Of a stretch of 64,000 nt of DNA, positions 1 through 12,700 are shown in pieces (the first letter of the stretch is position 1; every line of letters starts with the position of its first letter). The notes under the pieces were generated by a model that was given only the letters and a program-made list of their open reading frames with translations, was not told the DNA's origin and made no database searches. The stretch lies in contig OX485807.1 of the NCBI GenBank assembly GCA_950295325.1, forward strand, positions 39,774,440 through 39,838,439, written 5' to 3'. The DNA comes from Polytrichum commune. Taxonomy: Eukaryota > Streptophyta > Polytrichopsida > Polytrichales > Polytrichaceae. Both the position numbers and the translations under genes were made by a program.

Positions 1-182
1 GTTGCAAAGCTCCCCTTATTAAATGCAGTGGACTTGGCAAGTCAAACTGGTCAAAGCCCTGCTGCCTACGTGGCACACACAAGACACAGCACAGGGCATC
101 GATTCCTAGTGTTTAACATAGACCACAGGTCTAGTGATCATAAATATAGTGAATATAGGCTACGTTGCTTAGCATAAGTTAT

Positions 183-668
183 GGGCCACTTCACACACGA
201 GACTGAGAGCCCGTGACCATTGCACTTCAAGCAAGCACTCTCATTGGTGGAAAGGGTGGAGCTGGTCCAAGTTCAATTCACACTAGTACGGTTGAGGGAC
301 CAACGGAGTATGTGAATGCAAGATGGATGTAAAGTCTACATAGATTCCTACATGGCATCGAATGGATCATGTTGCATGGTCACTTGGACTATTTTCTTGG
401 CCTAACACAAAACCAGGAGACCATGGCACTCCGAACATTCACAACCGTTGATTTATTCTATTTTACCATGTGTGAGGATCGGCATGAATAGAAATTCATT
501 GAAATAGCATTCGGTTAAGGGTCCGATCACATATGACTTCACAATACACTTGAGGGTCCGTGACCACAATACATGATTTTGGAGGTGTGTTGGGACGGTC
601 TTCGGACACTTCTTTTGGGCTCTCACAATTTCATGGTCACAGCTCTCGGCTCGTGTGTGAAGTGGCCC
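183..668. mobile_element. Non-autonomous TIR element, family A, copy 1
   Basis: The left end GGGCCACTTCACACACGAG is matched as an inverted repeat by CTCGTGTGTGAAGTGGCCC at the right end. No coding capacity is visible. Two more full-length relatives lie at 32064-32555 (opposite orientation) and 40989-41488. The ends resemble hAT-type termini, but I could not define a clean target-site duplication, so the superfamily is inferred. Confidence 0.75.
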
Positions 669-800
669 TAAAGCTCACATACTCCATTGGTCCCTCGAGC
701 GTAGTGTGAAGCGAACTTGGACTGGCTTTGCCTTTTCCACCAATGAGAGTGTTTGAAGTGTAATGGTCACGGGCTCTCAGTCTCGTGTGTGAAATGGCCC
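669..800. mobile_element. Short family A derivative abutting copy 1
   Basis: This segment is about 130 bp and matches, in reverse orientation, the left 130 bp of family A. It ends in GTGTGAAATGGCCC. It starts right at the right end of copy 1. A similar short piece lies at 32710-32831, again close behind a full copy. Confidence 0.6.
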
Positions 801-1262
801 TTAGTGAACAAATAGTTTCTAATGCTTTGTAGATCGGCGGACTTGTAAATTCGCCAATTATGGGATCTCATCCCCTTAGTTGTGTAGATATCATATAGCC
901 ATAGGATGTGGAGGATTGGAGTAAGATACTAAATCATATAGAGTAGTAAGGATGGGTTTACATTAAGGTCTGGGTCCAAGAAACTTGGGGTCCAAAACAC
1001 CCATTTGATGGAGTCTACTTTCAAACTCAAGCTTGAAGATCAATTTCTCAAGTAAGAGGAGTGTTTTCAATGAGTTGGGACCACCGAGACTTGACAAGAA
1101 AGCAATGCCACATTAGCGTCACTTCTTCTTTCCTCGTACCTTGGACCCGAACCCTAGTGTAAACTCCTCCAATTTTAAAATGCGCTCTTGACCAATAGGG
1201 CCTTGGACCGTAGAGTAAACCCATCCTAAGTCATTGCAAATTGGTGGGACTACGCCATGTAG
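801..1262. other. Intergenic, nothing recognised
   Basis: AT-rich DNA without an open frame, RNA gene or obvious repeat. Confidence 0.5.
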
Positions 1263-1448
1263 GGTATTTAGTGTCACTTCCATCATGAGTTACTAAGTGT
1301 TGTAACTTTCTGCTAAGAATGTAACGTTTTATCAAGTAAAGTCATTTCATGTTGTATATTGTCCATACAACCTATTTAATCTTTGTCGGGAACGAATGAA
1401 GCAATTATACACTTGCATGTTTCCAAATAGTAAGTGACACTAAATACC
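1263..1448. mobile_element. MITE, TTTAGTGT family
   Basis: The ends GGTATTTAGTGTCACTT and AAGTGACACTAAATACC are perfect inverted repeats around about 150 bp of noncoding AT-rich DNA. A relative lies at 32966-33163, and a more distant one with similar ends at 53576-53873. Confidence 0.7.
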
Positions 1449-1699
1449 ATAAACGGTGTAGTAAGTTCGCTAATGACAATTTTTTGTTCAGGAGGCAACA
1501 TAGTTATACGTAAAGCAAAGGAGATGAAACCATGGGTTTGGTCCCAAACCTTAAGTTTATGATAATTAACACAATATCACCCATGCTTTCTTGATGCTTA
1601 AATCACCATACACAAAAGTGATGTCGGGCTATAAAAAACATGCTTACTAGCTTGTCCAACTAGGATGGGGTTGGACCACTATGATCTAGGAGAACCGGT

Positions 1700-1915
1700 A
1701 GTTAGTTACAGATGAACCGGTTGAGTTTGAGAAATAACCGGTTGAAGTTCAAGACTGCAGGAAAATCACCGATCATTTTAGAGGAATTTATAGAATATGC
1801 CCCAATTTAAGAAAGGAAAACTGAAGGATATCAACATGTAATCGGCTGGACTTGCAAACACCAGGATCTCAACCGATCATGCCCAAAAATCTCCCCAATC
1901 ACTGGGCCAAACTAA
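1700..1915 (+). repeat. Dispersed repeat family C, copy 1
   Basis: About 215 bp starting GAGAACCGGTAGTTAGTTAC, rich in ACCGGTT motifs. It is clearly similar along its length to 31373-31595. No inverted ends or coding sequence were seen. Class unknown. Confidence 0.7.
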
Positions 1916-2427
1916 CCTTGTAAAGGCCAATATGGGATTCAGCATGGCGGGTCCCACGCACATACCCAATTTTAGATCCTAATAAAAACTCTCTCAAAGT
2001 TGCAAGGAAGTGGGAAGAGGAGGCCCCAAAATTTTCACATAAACTTTCAAAATAGGCTCCAATGTATGAATGAATACACTAGAGAGTGTTCTCAAAACGG
2101 ATTAAAACCGACGGTTTGATCCTTCTTTGAGGGACTTTACGGATAACTCTAATTAGGGGATGATTAGTGGCCGAAGAGCAGCTGATTAAGCATATTCGTG
2201 GGCGGGCCCAGCGGCGGTGTGCTGGCCGAATGCCAGCTTCCAATTGCGAAGTTGTGTCAAATGCTCCCGACTATCGCGGATGTTTTTGCTCTTGGGGCAT
2301 CGACGCCTGGATGAGTCGCATCTTGAGGAATATGTCCAAGCGTGGAGAATAATTTGGTTAGCTTTTTTTAGATTTCATTCATCAGTATTTGGGGCCCCGG
2401 GCGACTTCGGGTGCTTTCGTTGGCTCC
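1916..2427. other. Intergenic to GC-rich upstream region
   Basis: Composition changes from AT-rich to GC-rich near 2165. This may be where the regulatory region of the CRAL-TRIO gene begins. No gene is recognised. Confidence 0.35.
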
Positions 2428-2820
2428 GGATCGATCGAGAGCTTCGGTAGGCGGTATTTTGTCAGGCGCCAGGCCTCCTGCCCCTCCCCGCAGCCTGCAG
2501 GTCTGCGTGTTGCAGACTTGCCGCCTGTGGCGTTTTGGTTATTTATAACACTTATGTGTGTCGAGCAGTGGGATTTGGTATTGTATTTTGGAGAGAGTTG
2601 CGTGAGTAGGAATTGATTTGTAGACTTGCCGGTGCTCGCTGCGGAGTTGGGTGCGGATCGACTGGGAGCTTTTTAGTAAGGCCTCCTGCCCTTTCCGCAG
2701 GTCTGCTTTGTTTGAGACTTGCTATGGTGGTTTGTTTATTTATTTGCACGACCCGCGAGCGTTGAGCACAGGGTTTGGTACAATCTTTTTGTTTGTAGTC
2801 TTGCAGGTGCTCACAGCATG
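2428..2820 (+). repeat. Duplicated promoter or leader segment
   Basis: Two diverged direct copies lie in tandem. GGATCGATCGAGAGCTT (2428) pairs with GGATCGACTGGGAGCTT (2655), GCCTCCTGCC recurs at 2473 and 2681, and both copies have AGACTTGC, GTTTGGTA-like and CTTGC.GGTGCTC stretches in the same order. The spacing is 207-227 bp. It lies 400-800 bp upstream of the CRAL-TRIO start codon, so it probably belongs to the promoter or 5' untranslated region. Confidence 0.6.
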
Positions 2821-3209
2821 TTCCTGTGTTTGCAGGATCGGTTATTGAGGCGTTTAGCATCGTTCCCTAATGTATCCGAAAGCTTCCTGTGATTTTTGTA
2901 AGAGTTTTTCAACTCGATGGCATGCGGGGGTTGAGAGAGGCGAGTACATACGGGATCCCCGCCTGTTCGTGATGTTATCGAGTTCGTTTCCACTTAAGTT
3001 CTAGTGGCTTTTGAGGCGATTAAAGTGGTGTTGCACTTGGGTTATATCGAGTATAAGATTGATCGAGGTGCAGTGCTGCTTTCGAAGCCCTCTCTTCGTA
3101 TCTCTTTGTGGTAAGACGCCAGCGCGTGTGCGTGGAGATGGCGAACCAGATGAGTGCAGATTTGCTTCGCTGGCAAGGACATAGTCGATGATGTGAAAGT
3201 GTCGTCGAT

Positions 3210-6200
3210 ATGTGCCAGAGCACAATGCAGCGGGGCCGTGCTCAACCACAACACGACGGTCACGTAGCGTGTGAATCTGGGGAAGCGATCCTGGCTGACC
3301 GACAAGAGCCAAGGATTCACAAGAATATCAAGCCAGAGAAGCTGCCTTGGAATCTGTCTCAAAAGAAAGGGAAAAACTCGTTGGTATCAGCCAATCTGAC
3401 ATCAGGAAACAACACAAGACGTGTTATTATCAGAAAATGGAATTCAACTGTGACATCGAAGCAGCCACGACTGGATCCGGTTGTTGCAGACAACGTTTTT
3501 GCCTTTATATCTATGTTGCACGACCTGCCGCGTGGTTTGGATACAAGAGGTCTCGAGCGTGTGTTGTCAAAGCCTGATGTTCAAGGACGAGCCCAGAATG
3601 TGTTGTCTTCCTTGCACGAAGAATGCAAAAAGAAATTGAGTTGCAGTGAAGAAAACAGAGGAGAGGAGGAATCTGTAGCAGGCATCCTGTCTTGCAGAAT
3701 TTCAAGAGGTATTTCCAATAAAGCCCTAGAATGGTCAGGGCACAATCAAGTACCTAATCGAGGTGCTGGGAATGCCTTGCAGGCTCTAAAATTTGCAGAC
3801 AATTCTCCTTACTCTTATCACGATGAGGTTGATACTACAGCTCCACGATTATTCTCTCGATGGCGGCGACGTGATGTGCAGCAGCATCCAAGAGGGCGAT
3901 GGTTTAGGACCGTGTTAAGTAATTTGGCAGGTGTAGCTGGCTTCAAGATGCTCTCCCCCAAATTGCGTTGGCTTTTGCCGACGCTTGCCAATCTACCGTG
4001 GGTGCGCAACCTCAACGTGAAGAAGGGAACAGGAAACCCTATTTCGCGAGGGAGACAATGGTGGCAATTGCCCGTAAAAGTAGTGATGGCGGTCTCGAGC
4101 CGCTTCTGTGATTCTCTATCCAACTCCTTGATAGCTGCGCACTTGTTGCTCCTAGTCCTTGAGCTTCGTGGCAAGAGAGAAATAGAAGGTCCGCTACTGG
4201 ACCTGACAATGCTCCACGATCCCACACATGGAAGTCCATCCTGCAGCAGCCGTGCCAGTTTCCATCAGACAGGGCAGGGATACCAACGTTCAAATGGTCA
4301 GATGAAAGACGAGCGGCAATGCAGGTTTTGTGAAAAATGTTGCCAGAACGCACACAAAGAGGCGATACATGTAAATGACGTTGATCTACCGTGGGACTGG
4401 AAACAGGAGATCGTCCAATTGATCGCCCTTACGCAGAGAGAAGGTGAGGTCGACTGCAAGACGTCTGTGCCAAGCAAGGAACGCATTGCACACTTGGCAA
4501 AGCTCATCCATGCAACTCTTTCACCTCCAACGTCTTGCAGTAACACTCCTACAGAGGACCAGGCATCAGCACCTACAGAAGTGAATGCTGCTTCAGAGAG
4601 TGAACTGAGAAAGGACACGGCCGTGTTGGCAAAGCATGGGATCGAGTCCTGGGATGGGGTTCCTAATTCAGATGGACCCAATTCAGTTAATGAGGTTAGT
4701 CCTAAACAAGGTCATCTGCGCCACTCAAAAAGTGATGGAAGCCTTAGATGCCTCGCCTCTAGACGGCGCAGCTTCGGTGCTTCTCATGCTTCGGTCTCGT
4801 CCCTAAAAAACCTCGACTTGGTCACATTACAGAACATAACAGGCGAGTCCTCTTGCTGTATAAACGACTGTTGTGCTCCCAATGACTTACTGCATGGTAG
4901 TGAGGCTTCCAATGAAAGGGTGGGTTGTACCATACCTCCTCGTGAAGGGGACCCCGAGGTTTCCATCTCTTTTGTGTCAAAGGATTTTCCGGAGGGGATT
5001 GAGCTCGTCTTCTCTCTTCAAGCAGATAATCATGATGCACTAAGAACTCCTAGTCCTGTGGAAGCACATCCGACACATGTCGATAACTCAGCTCTACTAC
5101 AATCAATTTTGCTTGAGAAGCATAAATCCTCATTCTACACTCCAGAGTCGTCTATTTACGGATCGGAGGCAGATGATTCAGAGAATTTCTTAGAGGCCTG
5201 CTCCATCAGTTTACCTGACTTGGAACCTTCAGAGGAGCAGCTTGTATGTGACATTGAAGCGCTTCAAAGTTCTACCAGATTATTTGAAGAATCAGAGGAT
5301 GATGATTTTTTGATGGAATTTCAGCAAGGGCATACTTTTGAAAGCACAGATGACATTGGAGAAAATGGATCAGTATCTTGGCCCAGGCATCACCAGATTG
5401 AGAATAAAACAAATCACATATCTTCCATCGAGAACTGGTCAGACTCACATGGAAGCCCCCACTGTTTAGCCTTTCATTTGCTTGCATCTACATCTTTTTC
5501 AGAGCAGCAAAACACTTGTCCAGCTAGGTGGAATTGCATTCATTCACTAACAGTTTATGGTGCTATTTGTTTATTCCAGTGATGAGCAAGCGGTATCTAC
5601 AAGCAACGAATTTGAACGATCTGCTGACACTGCTTCTCTATCCGACCACATTCGAAATGTAGAGTGTTCGGAGAGTCTGGAAAATACCTCCACAGGAACC
5701 TCAAGTATTCTTGAAGAGGAGCAGGTTATTAATGAGGAGGTTGCCTGCGTATCGTCCAGCAACACATGCGTGTTGTTTGTGGATCACCCTACCTGCATTT
5801 CTATGCGGAAGGTATCAGAGCTCCATCTTATGTTCCAGTGTGGTAGAGCCACATGTTTGATCTATGTGTTTGAAAAGCATGTCTTATTGAGACGTATAAA
5901 TATGTTTCTGGACAAGGAGCAATCTTTATTCCATGTAGGAATCCTTTCCATACATTTATGAGGAATTTAGTTTCACTAACCCGATTTGTTCATTTGTTGC
6001 TCAGCGTCGGCACGAGCATGGAGACCAGACTTACCTCAGCCCAGATGAATTGAGTGTTGCACCTTGGAGTGAATTGGTGTTCTGGCACGGTCACTGTGAA
6101 CAAGGCAACCCCACTCTGTGCATTTTAATGGGGAAGGCTGTTCAGAAATTGCCAGCTGCAGAACTTCAAACCATCAGTTCTGTAATTAGTAAGTTTCCTC

Positions 6201-7461
6201 TCACTTTCTTTAACAAGGCAAAGTGTCCTGGAGGCCACTCTGATACAGATAGGTTGCGCTTATTCAAGGTCGTCCAGAAACTGAGTCAAGAGGTGTGCTA
6301 AGGTTCTCTTTGCATCAGGATTTAGAATTTGGAAGAAGTTGTATGTATCTGGATGTTTACTTGAAACTTGCATTGGACACTAAGACAGTTGGGAGCTATC
6401 ATGTGCATTTAGTTTCTAAGACAAATGCACTACCTTGCTTTTCAGTCTCACACATGGAGCATGCTGAATTGAACTTCTACAAAGGGTCAGCGAAGCAAAT
6501 GAACATCATTATGGATTTATGGGGACTCGGTTTAATGCGCATGCCGCCAATGGAAATATTGTCCCGTATTGGAACGATAATGAATAGGGACTATGCAGGT
6601 AAGCCGAAAGACCTGTCTTGTGCAGACTAGGACCATGGAATGGATGAACTTCTTCCTCTTGGTCTGAGATATTTAAGCATGAAGTTCTAGAGTTATGGCT
6701 GCAAAGAATTTGTGTACAGAATGGCATTCTTTTCCAGGTCTGAATAGCAAGCAGAGATTATTATGCACGTTAACTTCTGCCCAATACATCTTTGTTTGTT
6801 GTCTCATGTTAATATTACTCTGATCCTCGTTTTCATGTGATCATCTGTGCAGGACGTGGGGGTTTTGTTTTCATTGTGAATGCTCCTGTGATGCTCACTT
6901 TAGTGATGGGTCCTATCAAAAGAGTCATTTTGTGTCCCGCCTACAACAAAGGAGCAATGATTGAAAAAGGTTTTCTTGGTCAGTAGTTGCTACGCACTTG
7001 TGATTTATGGCTTAGAAAGCAAAAAGATTTGGATGCTCTAAGGCACTTTTGTCTTGCCATGTTCTTGCCTATCTTGTTTACTTCTCTGTTGATCTGTCAT
7101 GGCTCACTACTCCTTGGACTGTCTGTCACAGAAAATAAGGAGCGGATCTTTATCCTCAACCGGAATTACAAGCATGTCCTAGAGGTAAATACACCTTCTC
7201 TTCACTTTTATAGGTTTAGATTCCTTTGGACATTTTCTTCAGTCATATCTTATGTTGAGTATGGGTTGACCCAAGGATCTCTTCAGCAGTTCTAATCAGT
7301 TGTTGCTCACTAGTTAATCATTTGAGGTTCTAACATGAAGTTGGGAATTGCAGAAGCATTTCAAGCCAACCTTGTTGCCTCCTGTATTTGGAGGAAAATG
7401 CCCATCCAAATTTTGTCCCCAGAATTGTGAGGCAGGAGCACCCTTCCTCACTTGTTCGTAG
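3210..7461 (+). CDS. Sec14-like CRAL-TRIO domain protein with long N-terminal extension
   Basis: My model joins seven exons: 3210-5437, 5580-5811, 6005-6188, 6446-6598, 6853-6969, 7132-7184 and 7354-7461. It gives about 1,024 residues with all phases agreeing. CRAL-TRIO domains bind and exchange lipids such as phosphoinositides at membranes. The domain fills about the last 190 residues: FWHG, IIMDLWGLGL, GFVFIVNAPVM, then LLPPVFGGKCP, the usual fold-ending Leu-Pro...Gly-Gly motif. The first 820 residues are unlike classical Sec14: Ser- and acid-rich, mostly disordered-looking, with a short hydrophobic stretch near 305-318 and a CRFCEKCC cluster near 371. No CRAL-TRIO N-terminal helical region was recognised. 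The exon 1 donor is uncertain (5438 gtcaga preferred, 5528 also keeps phase), and the exon 5 donor gttttc is weak but required by phase. The first Met is taken as the start; upstream coding exons are not excluded. Confidence 0.75.
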
Positions 7462-7927
7462 CACCTCAAATGCGTCGATAGAGAGTCGACACAGTGTCGA
7501 CTCACGAAGAGCTCTGCGGGGAGATGTACTAGTAAATACCCCTTGTTGTATGCAAAAACAGTGTGGATTCCACATGATTTGAATTCTTGTACTGATTCAA
7601 TTCATTGTAAAGCCTAGACAGATATACTAAAGAGTGGCGTTTCTGCTAGCACATATGCAGAGCGTTACTGGTTACTGCGGAAGGATTAAAGATTTTTGTT
7701 CATGTAGCTGTCAGCACGCATGAATTCAACCCGCGTATTAATAAGGTTATGTGCATGCAGAAAAATATCTGGCCCAGCTGTCCTCATGTCCTTCATTATA
7801 AATATGAGAGCCACCTGCTAGTTTGCACATTGTACAACATTTGGTCACGACATTTGAAGCTTCTCTTGACCCTCTATTTTGCACATAGGTTGTACCCTTG
7901 GAAGTTACATGAGTAGTTTAAGTTTCC
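7462..7927. other. 3' untranslated region and flank of the CRAL-TRIO gene
   Basis: No open frame of interest. Transcript end not determined. Confidence 0.4.
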
Positions 7928-9600
7928 TAACCCACTGGGTATCAGACAGTTCATATAACACCGTTGTGATGTGATGCCATTTCCCCTTCAATAATGTGTA
8001 GAGTATGCTTAAATTTCAAGAAGAGAAGTTCAAATGTTGTTGTGTGGTTTAATTCAACCCATGCATTATTCCGGCAGACATTGTATAACAAATATGAACC
8101 AATTGATATCATGTATTTCATTACCAAATATTGATGCACACTTTGTGTCACTTATATGTATACTGTTGGACATTTCACAAGTTGCTCTAATACCCTAACC
8201 ATCTGGGTATCAGACGATATACATCCAACATTGGGTGTGACCCAACCCCATTTCCCCTTCAATAATGTATAGTATTTGGCATTTGTTCGATGCTCCCTTG
8301 TTTTACTCATAAAACATCTGATCCAACTGGCATTACATCTTTTCATTGCAAATATTCAAGGTATCACCTAGAGGTATATACCCTTTGATGGTTTTACAAG
8401 TATTTATAAACCCTTGGTTTTTTAGGTATGAAAGGATACTCGCACAACACCGGTTGTGACATGGTGACCCCATTTTCAGTCAGCAATGTCTCTAACTTAG
8501 CACTTGTTTGACATTCCCTTGCTTCCTTCAACAATAATTGACTCAAGTGGCATCACTTCTTTCATTTCCAATATTGATAACGACTTTAATATTTGTATAT
8601 GTAACATTGCAAAATTTCATGGTATTATTCACTTATGGGTATACCTTGGACACTATATGAGAATTTTTTAACACCATGACCCACTAGGTACCCACACAAT
8701 ACTTGCATAATATAATATTGATCAATTGTGACGTGACCCGATTTTCCTTTCATTAATGCCCATGGGTTGGCATTTGTTCAAGTCATATCTCTATGTGGTA
8801 ATTGTTTGTAGTGGTAGATACATAGTAGGTGAGGCCCATGGTAGTGGACACTTTAGGAGTATATCGCATACTTCACCCGGCTAGGTATCAACACAATACC
8901 CACTCAACCACCGGTTGGGACATGGTGACCCCGATTCCCTTTCAATAATGGTTGGGGTTTGGCACTCATTCAATGCTCTTGTGGTTGCTAATAAGAACTG
9001 CAAAGTTTTGTGGTATACTCTTGGATGTTAAAGAGTATTTCTAATACCTCTTTTGGTTGGATATGAACACAATTCCCGAACACCATTATAACGTGATGAC
9101 CCCATTTCCCTTTCGATAATGAAAGAGAGAGGGAGAGAAGAAACGCTGACCTTAATGGGATCAATGTGATTGAAATGCCCGTTCGACCCACCCTTGATAT
9201 TATGTCCACTAGACATAATATCAACGGTGCATAAATACTAATAAATCGGTACTTGTGCAATGTTCATTTGGTTGGTTATCACCCACTTTATTATCTTTAT
9301 AAATATCACATAGAGGCATACCCTTGAACATTTTAAGAATATATTCAATACCCTCTGTCCGGGTATTAACACAATACCTGCTCAACACCATTTCCCATTC
9401 AATAATTACTAGGATTTGCCACTTGTTGTACGTTCACTTGCTTGCTCATAATACAATTGACCCAACTAGTAGCACTTTACACAGGTTTTCGATACCCTGT
9501 AACGCCGGGTATGGAAGATACCCGCCCGCCGGGTGGTCCCATTTTCCCTTTCAATAATGACTAGGGTTTGGCACTTGTTCAACGTTGCTTGCTTGCTTCT
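7928..9600 (+). repeat. Eight-unit diverged tandem array upstream of RPN2
   Basis: Each unit has the same order: CCC..CTGGGTAT, ACACAATACC-like, CACCGGTTGTGACATGGTGACCC-like, CCATTTCCC, TTCAATAATG, then GGGTTTGGCACTTGTTCAA-like. The TTCAATAATG box or its variant occurs at 7987, 8258, about 8479, 8749, 8941, 9112, 9398 and 9550, so the spacing is irregular (about 150-290 bp). The last unit ends about 160 bp before the RPN2 start codon. Confidence 0.75.
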
Positions 9601-9750
9601 TCCGCTTCGTCGTCCTCTCCTCTTCGGAGTCTTGTTTGGGGTTTCCTGCACCGGGCTACTTGCATCGCAACAATCATCGCAGAAGAAGGTCGAAGCAGGA
9701 GGACATCTCGTAGTTAGTGAATGTAAGAGTGGAAATAGCAGAGGGAAGCC

Positions 9751-12700
9751 ATGACGGTGGTGAGCACGGCGAGCGGGCTGCTGGCGATGCTGCAAGAGCA
9801 GCATCCAGTGCTCAAATTGCATGCCCTAAATAACCTAAACATTCTGGTGGACAACTTCTGGCCCGAGATTTCCACCAACATCTCCGCCATCGAGTCCTTA
9901 TACGAGGATGAGAAGTTTCAGCAACGGCAGTTAGCCGCTCTGGTAGCATCCAAGGTATTCTATTACCTCGGGGAGTTAAACGACTCGCTCACATATGCTC
10001 TAGGCGCTGGTCCTTTGTTCGATGTGTCGGAGGATTCGGAGTATGTGCAGACGTTGGTGGCGAAGTGCGTGGATGAATATATCTTGCTCAGTGTGAAAGC
10101 GGCCGAGAGCCAGGAGTCGGAGAAGGCGATCCTGGATCCGAGGTTGGTGGCGATTGTGGAGCGGATGCTGGAGAAGTGTATGCAGGATGGGAAGTTTCAG
10201 CAGGCAGTCGGGATTGCGTTGGAGTGCAGACGGCTGGATAAGCTCGAAGAAGCTATCGCCAGAAGTGAGAATGCTCCGGCTATGTTATCTTATTGCCTAC
10301 GCTTATCCCAGACGTTTGTAAGTAGACGTGAGTTTCGTCACGAGGTTTTGCGGCTTTTGGTGAAGAGCTATCAGGGCCTTCAGCAGCCTGATTATCTGAG
10401 CGTGTGCCAGTGTTTGATGTTTTTGGATGAGCCAAAGGGAGTGGCCTCTATTTTGGATAAGCTGCTTAAAGGTGACAAGAATGATGCGTTGCTGGCTTAC
10501 CAAGTAGCTTTCGACTTGTTTGAGAATGAGTATCAGAAATTTCTATTGAATGTTAGGGATCTGTTGCCTGAGCCGGCCAGTGTACCAACCATCACCGACA
10601 TGGCTGTTCCAAATGGTGGGCGAAGTGAAAATGGCATCAGTGCCATGACTGGTGGTGCTGGGCCTACAGCTATGGATACAGACGTCGTGGAAGAAGTTGC
10701 AGCAAACCCCGCAGAGGAGGTCGAGACAGAAACAGCCATAGCACCCATAGCTGGTGGAGGACCACCTGCACCGGAGAGAACACCATATGCTGAAAGGCTT
10801 TTGAAGTTGAAGGGGATTTTGTCTGGGGAGACACCCATCAGCCTGACTTTGCAGTTCCTGTACAGCCACAATAGGTCAGACCTTCTGATATTGAAAACCA
10901 TTAAACAATCTGTAGAGATGAGGAACAGTGTTTGTCACAGTGCAACCATATACTCTAATGCCCTCATGCATGCGGGTACCACAGTGGACACTTTCTTGAG
11001 AGAGAATTTGGATTGGCTAAAGAGAGCTACCAATTGGGCAAAGTTTAGCGCCACAGCAGGATTAGGAGTGATACATCGGGGTCATCATCAACAAGGAAGA
11101 TCGCTAATGGCTCCCTACTTACCCCAAAATGGAGGAACCGGTGGGGGCAGTCCGTATTCCGAGGGAGGCGCTTTATATGCACTAGGGTTAATTCATGCCA
11201 ACCATGGTGAGGGCATTAAGCAGTTCCTGTTGGAAAGTCTAAGAAATACCAGCAACGAAGTAATTCAACACGGGGCTTGCTTAGGGTTAGGTTTAGCTGC
11301 GTTGGGAACGGCAGATGAGGAAATCTATGACGATGTCAAGCATGTTCTGTACACCGAGAGTGCTGTAGCTGGTGAGGCAGCTGGTATTGCCATGGGGTTG
11401 TTGATGGTTGGGACTGCAAGTGAAAAGGCAACAGAAATGTTGTCTTATGCCCATGATACCCAGCATGAGAAGACTATTCGTGGTTTGGCTCTAGGAATTG
11501 CATTGGTTGTGTATGGTCGGGAGGAGGAAGCAGATACTCTAATTGAACAGATGACAAGAGACCAGGATCCCATCTTGCGATATGGAGGTATGTATGCCTT
11601 GGCTATGGCATATCGTGGAACTGCTAACAACAGTGCTATCCGGCGCCTGTTGCATTTTGCAGTTTCTGATGTGAGTGATGATGTGAGGAGGACTGCGGTG
11701 TTGGCTTTAGGGTTTGTTCTTTGCTCCGAACCAGAACAGACTCCCCGGATCGTCTCTCTGCTCTCAGAGTCATACAACGCGCATGTGAGATACGGAGCTG
11801 CGATGGCTGTCGGAATCTCTTGTGCAGGTTCAGGTTCAAGTGAAGCCATCTCTTTGCTGGAGCCCCTTACATCTGACGCAGTAGATTTCGTGCGGCAAGG
11901 GGCCCTCATAGCTATGGCCATGGTTCTCCTGCAAACTACAGAAGCCCGAGAACCTCGTGTGGCCAGCTTCAGGAGGCAGCTCGAGAAGATTATCAATGAC
12001 AAGCATGAGGAGACAATGAGCAAGATGGGAGCTATTCTTGCGCAGGGAATCCTAGATGCAGGGGGTCGCAATGTTGCAATCATGCTGCAGTCACGAACAG
12101 GACATGACCGAGTAACAGCAGTTGTAGGCATGGCTGTCTTCAGCCAGTTCTGGTATTGGTACCCCCTCATCTATTTTATCAGTCTGTCCTTTGCCCCAAC
12201 AGCGTTCATAGGCCTAAATGAAGAGTTGAGGATGCCTAAGTTTGATTTTATGTCAGAAACCAAACCCTCAATGTTTGGCTATCCCCCATCTGTGGCCCCA
12301 CCTGCCACTACTTCAGCTGTGAAACTACCAACTGCTGTTTTGTCCACATCAAATCGGGCCAAAGTTAGAGGTGCAAAGAAAGAGGCTGAAGCAGCTAAGG
12401 CAGGAAAGGGAGGTGGCCAGGAGGCTAGTGCAGGTGTGTCTGAAGGCTCAAGTGCTGGTGCTGAAGGACCAGTGGATACTGATAAGGAGTCGACTTCCAG
12501 TACCAAATTTGACACTGCAATGGATGTAGATGGAGGTGCAGAGAAGAAGGCGGCTGTTGCAGAGCCTCTATCAGAAGTGCTCCACAACCCTGCACGTGTG
12601 GTGCCAGCACAAGAAAAGTTCATTAAGTTCCGGGAAGACTCAAGATATGCTCCTTTGAAGTTGAAGCGAGCTCCTTCTGGCTTTGTGATGCTGAGAGATT

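Noticed and set aside
7928-9600. CRISPR-like array
   Set aside because: The repeated boxes have irregular spacing, high divergence and no short spacers, and this is plant nuclear DNA. It is a decayed tandem repeat.
9533-9754. 73-codon frame overlapping the RPN2 start codon
   Set aside because: It starts in the repeat array and may not be transcribed. It could be an upstream ORF only if the transcript begins before 9533, which I cannot show.
11445-12170. 241-codon open frame on the reverse strand within RPN2
   Set aside because: It is the antisense shadow of conserved proteasome/cyclosome repeats and shows no protein-family features.
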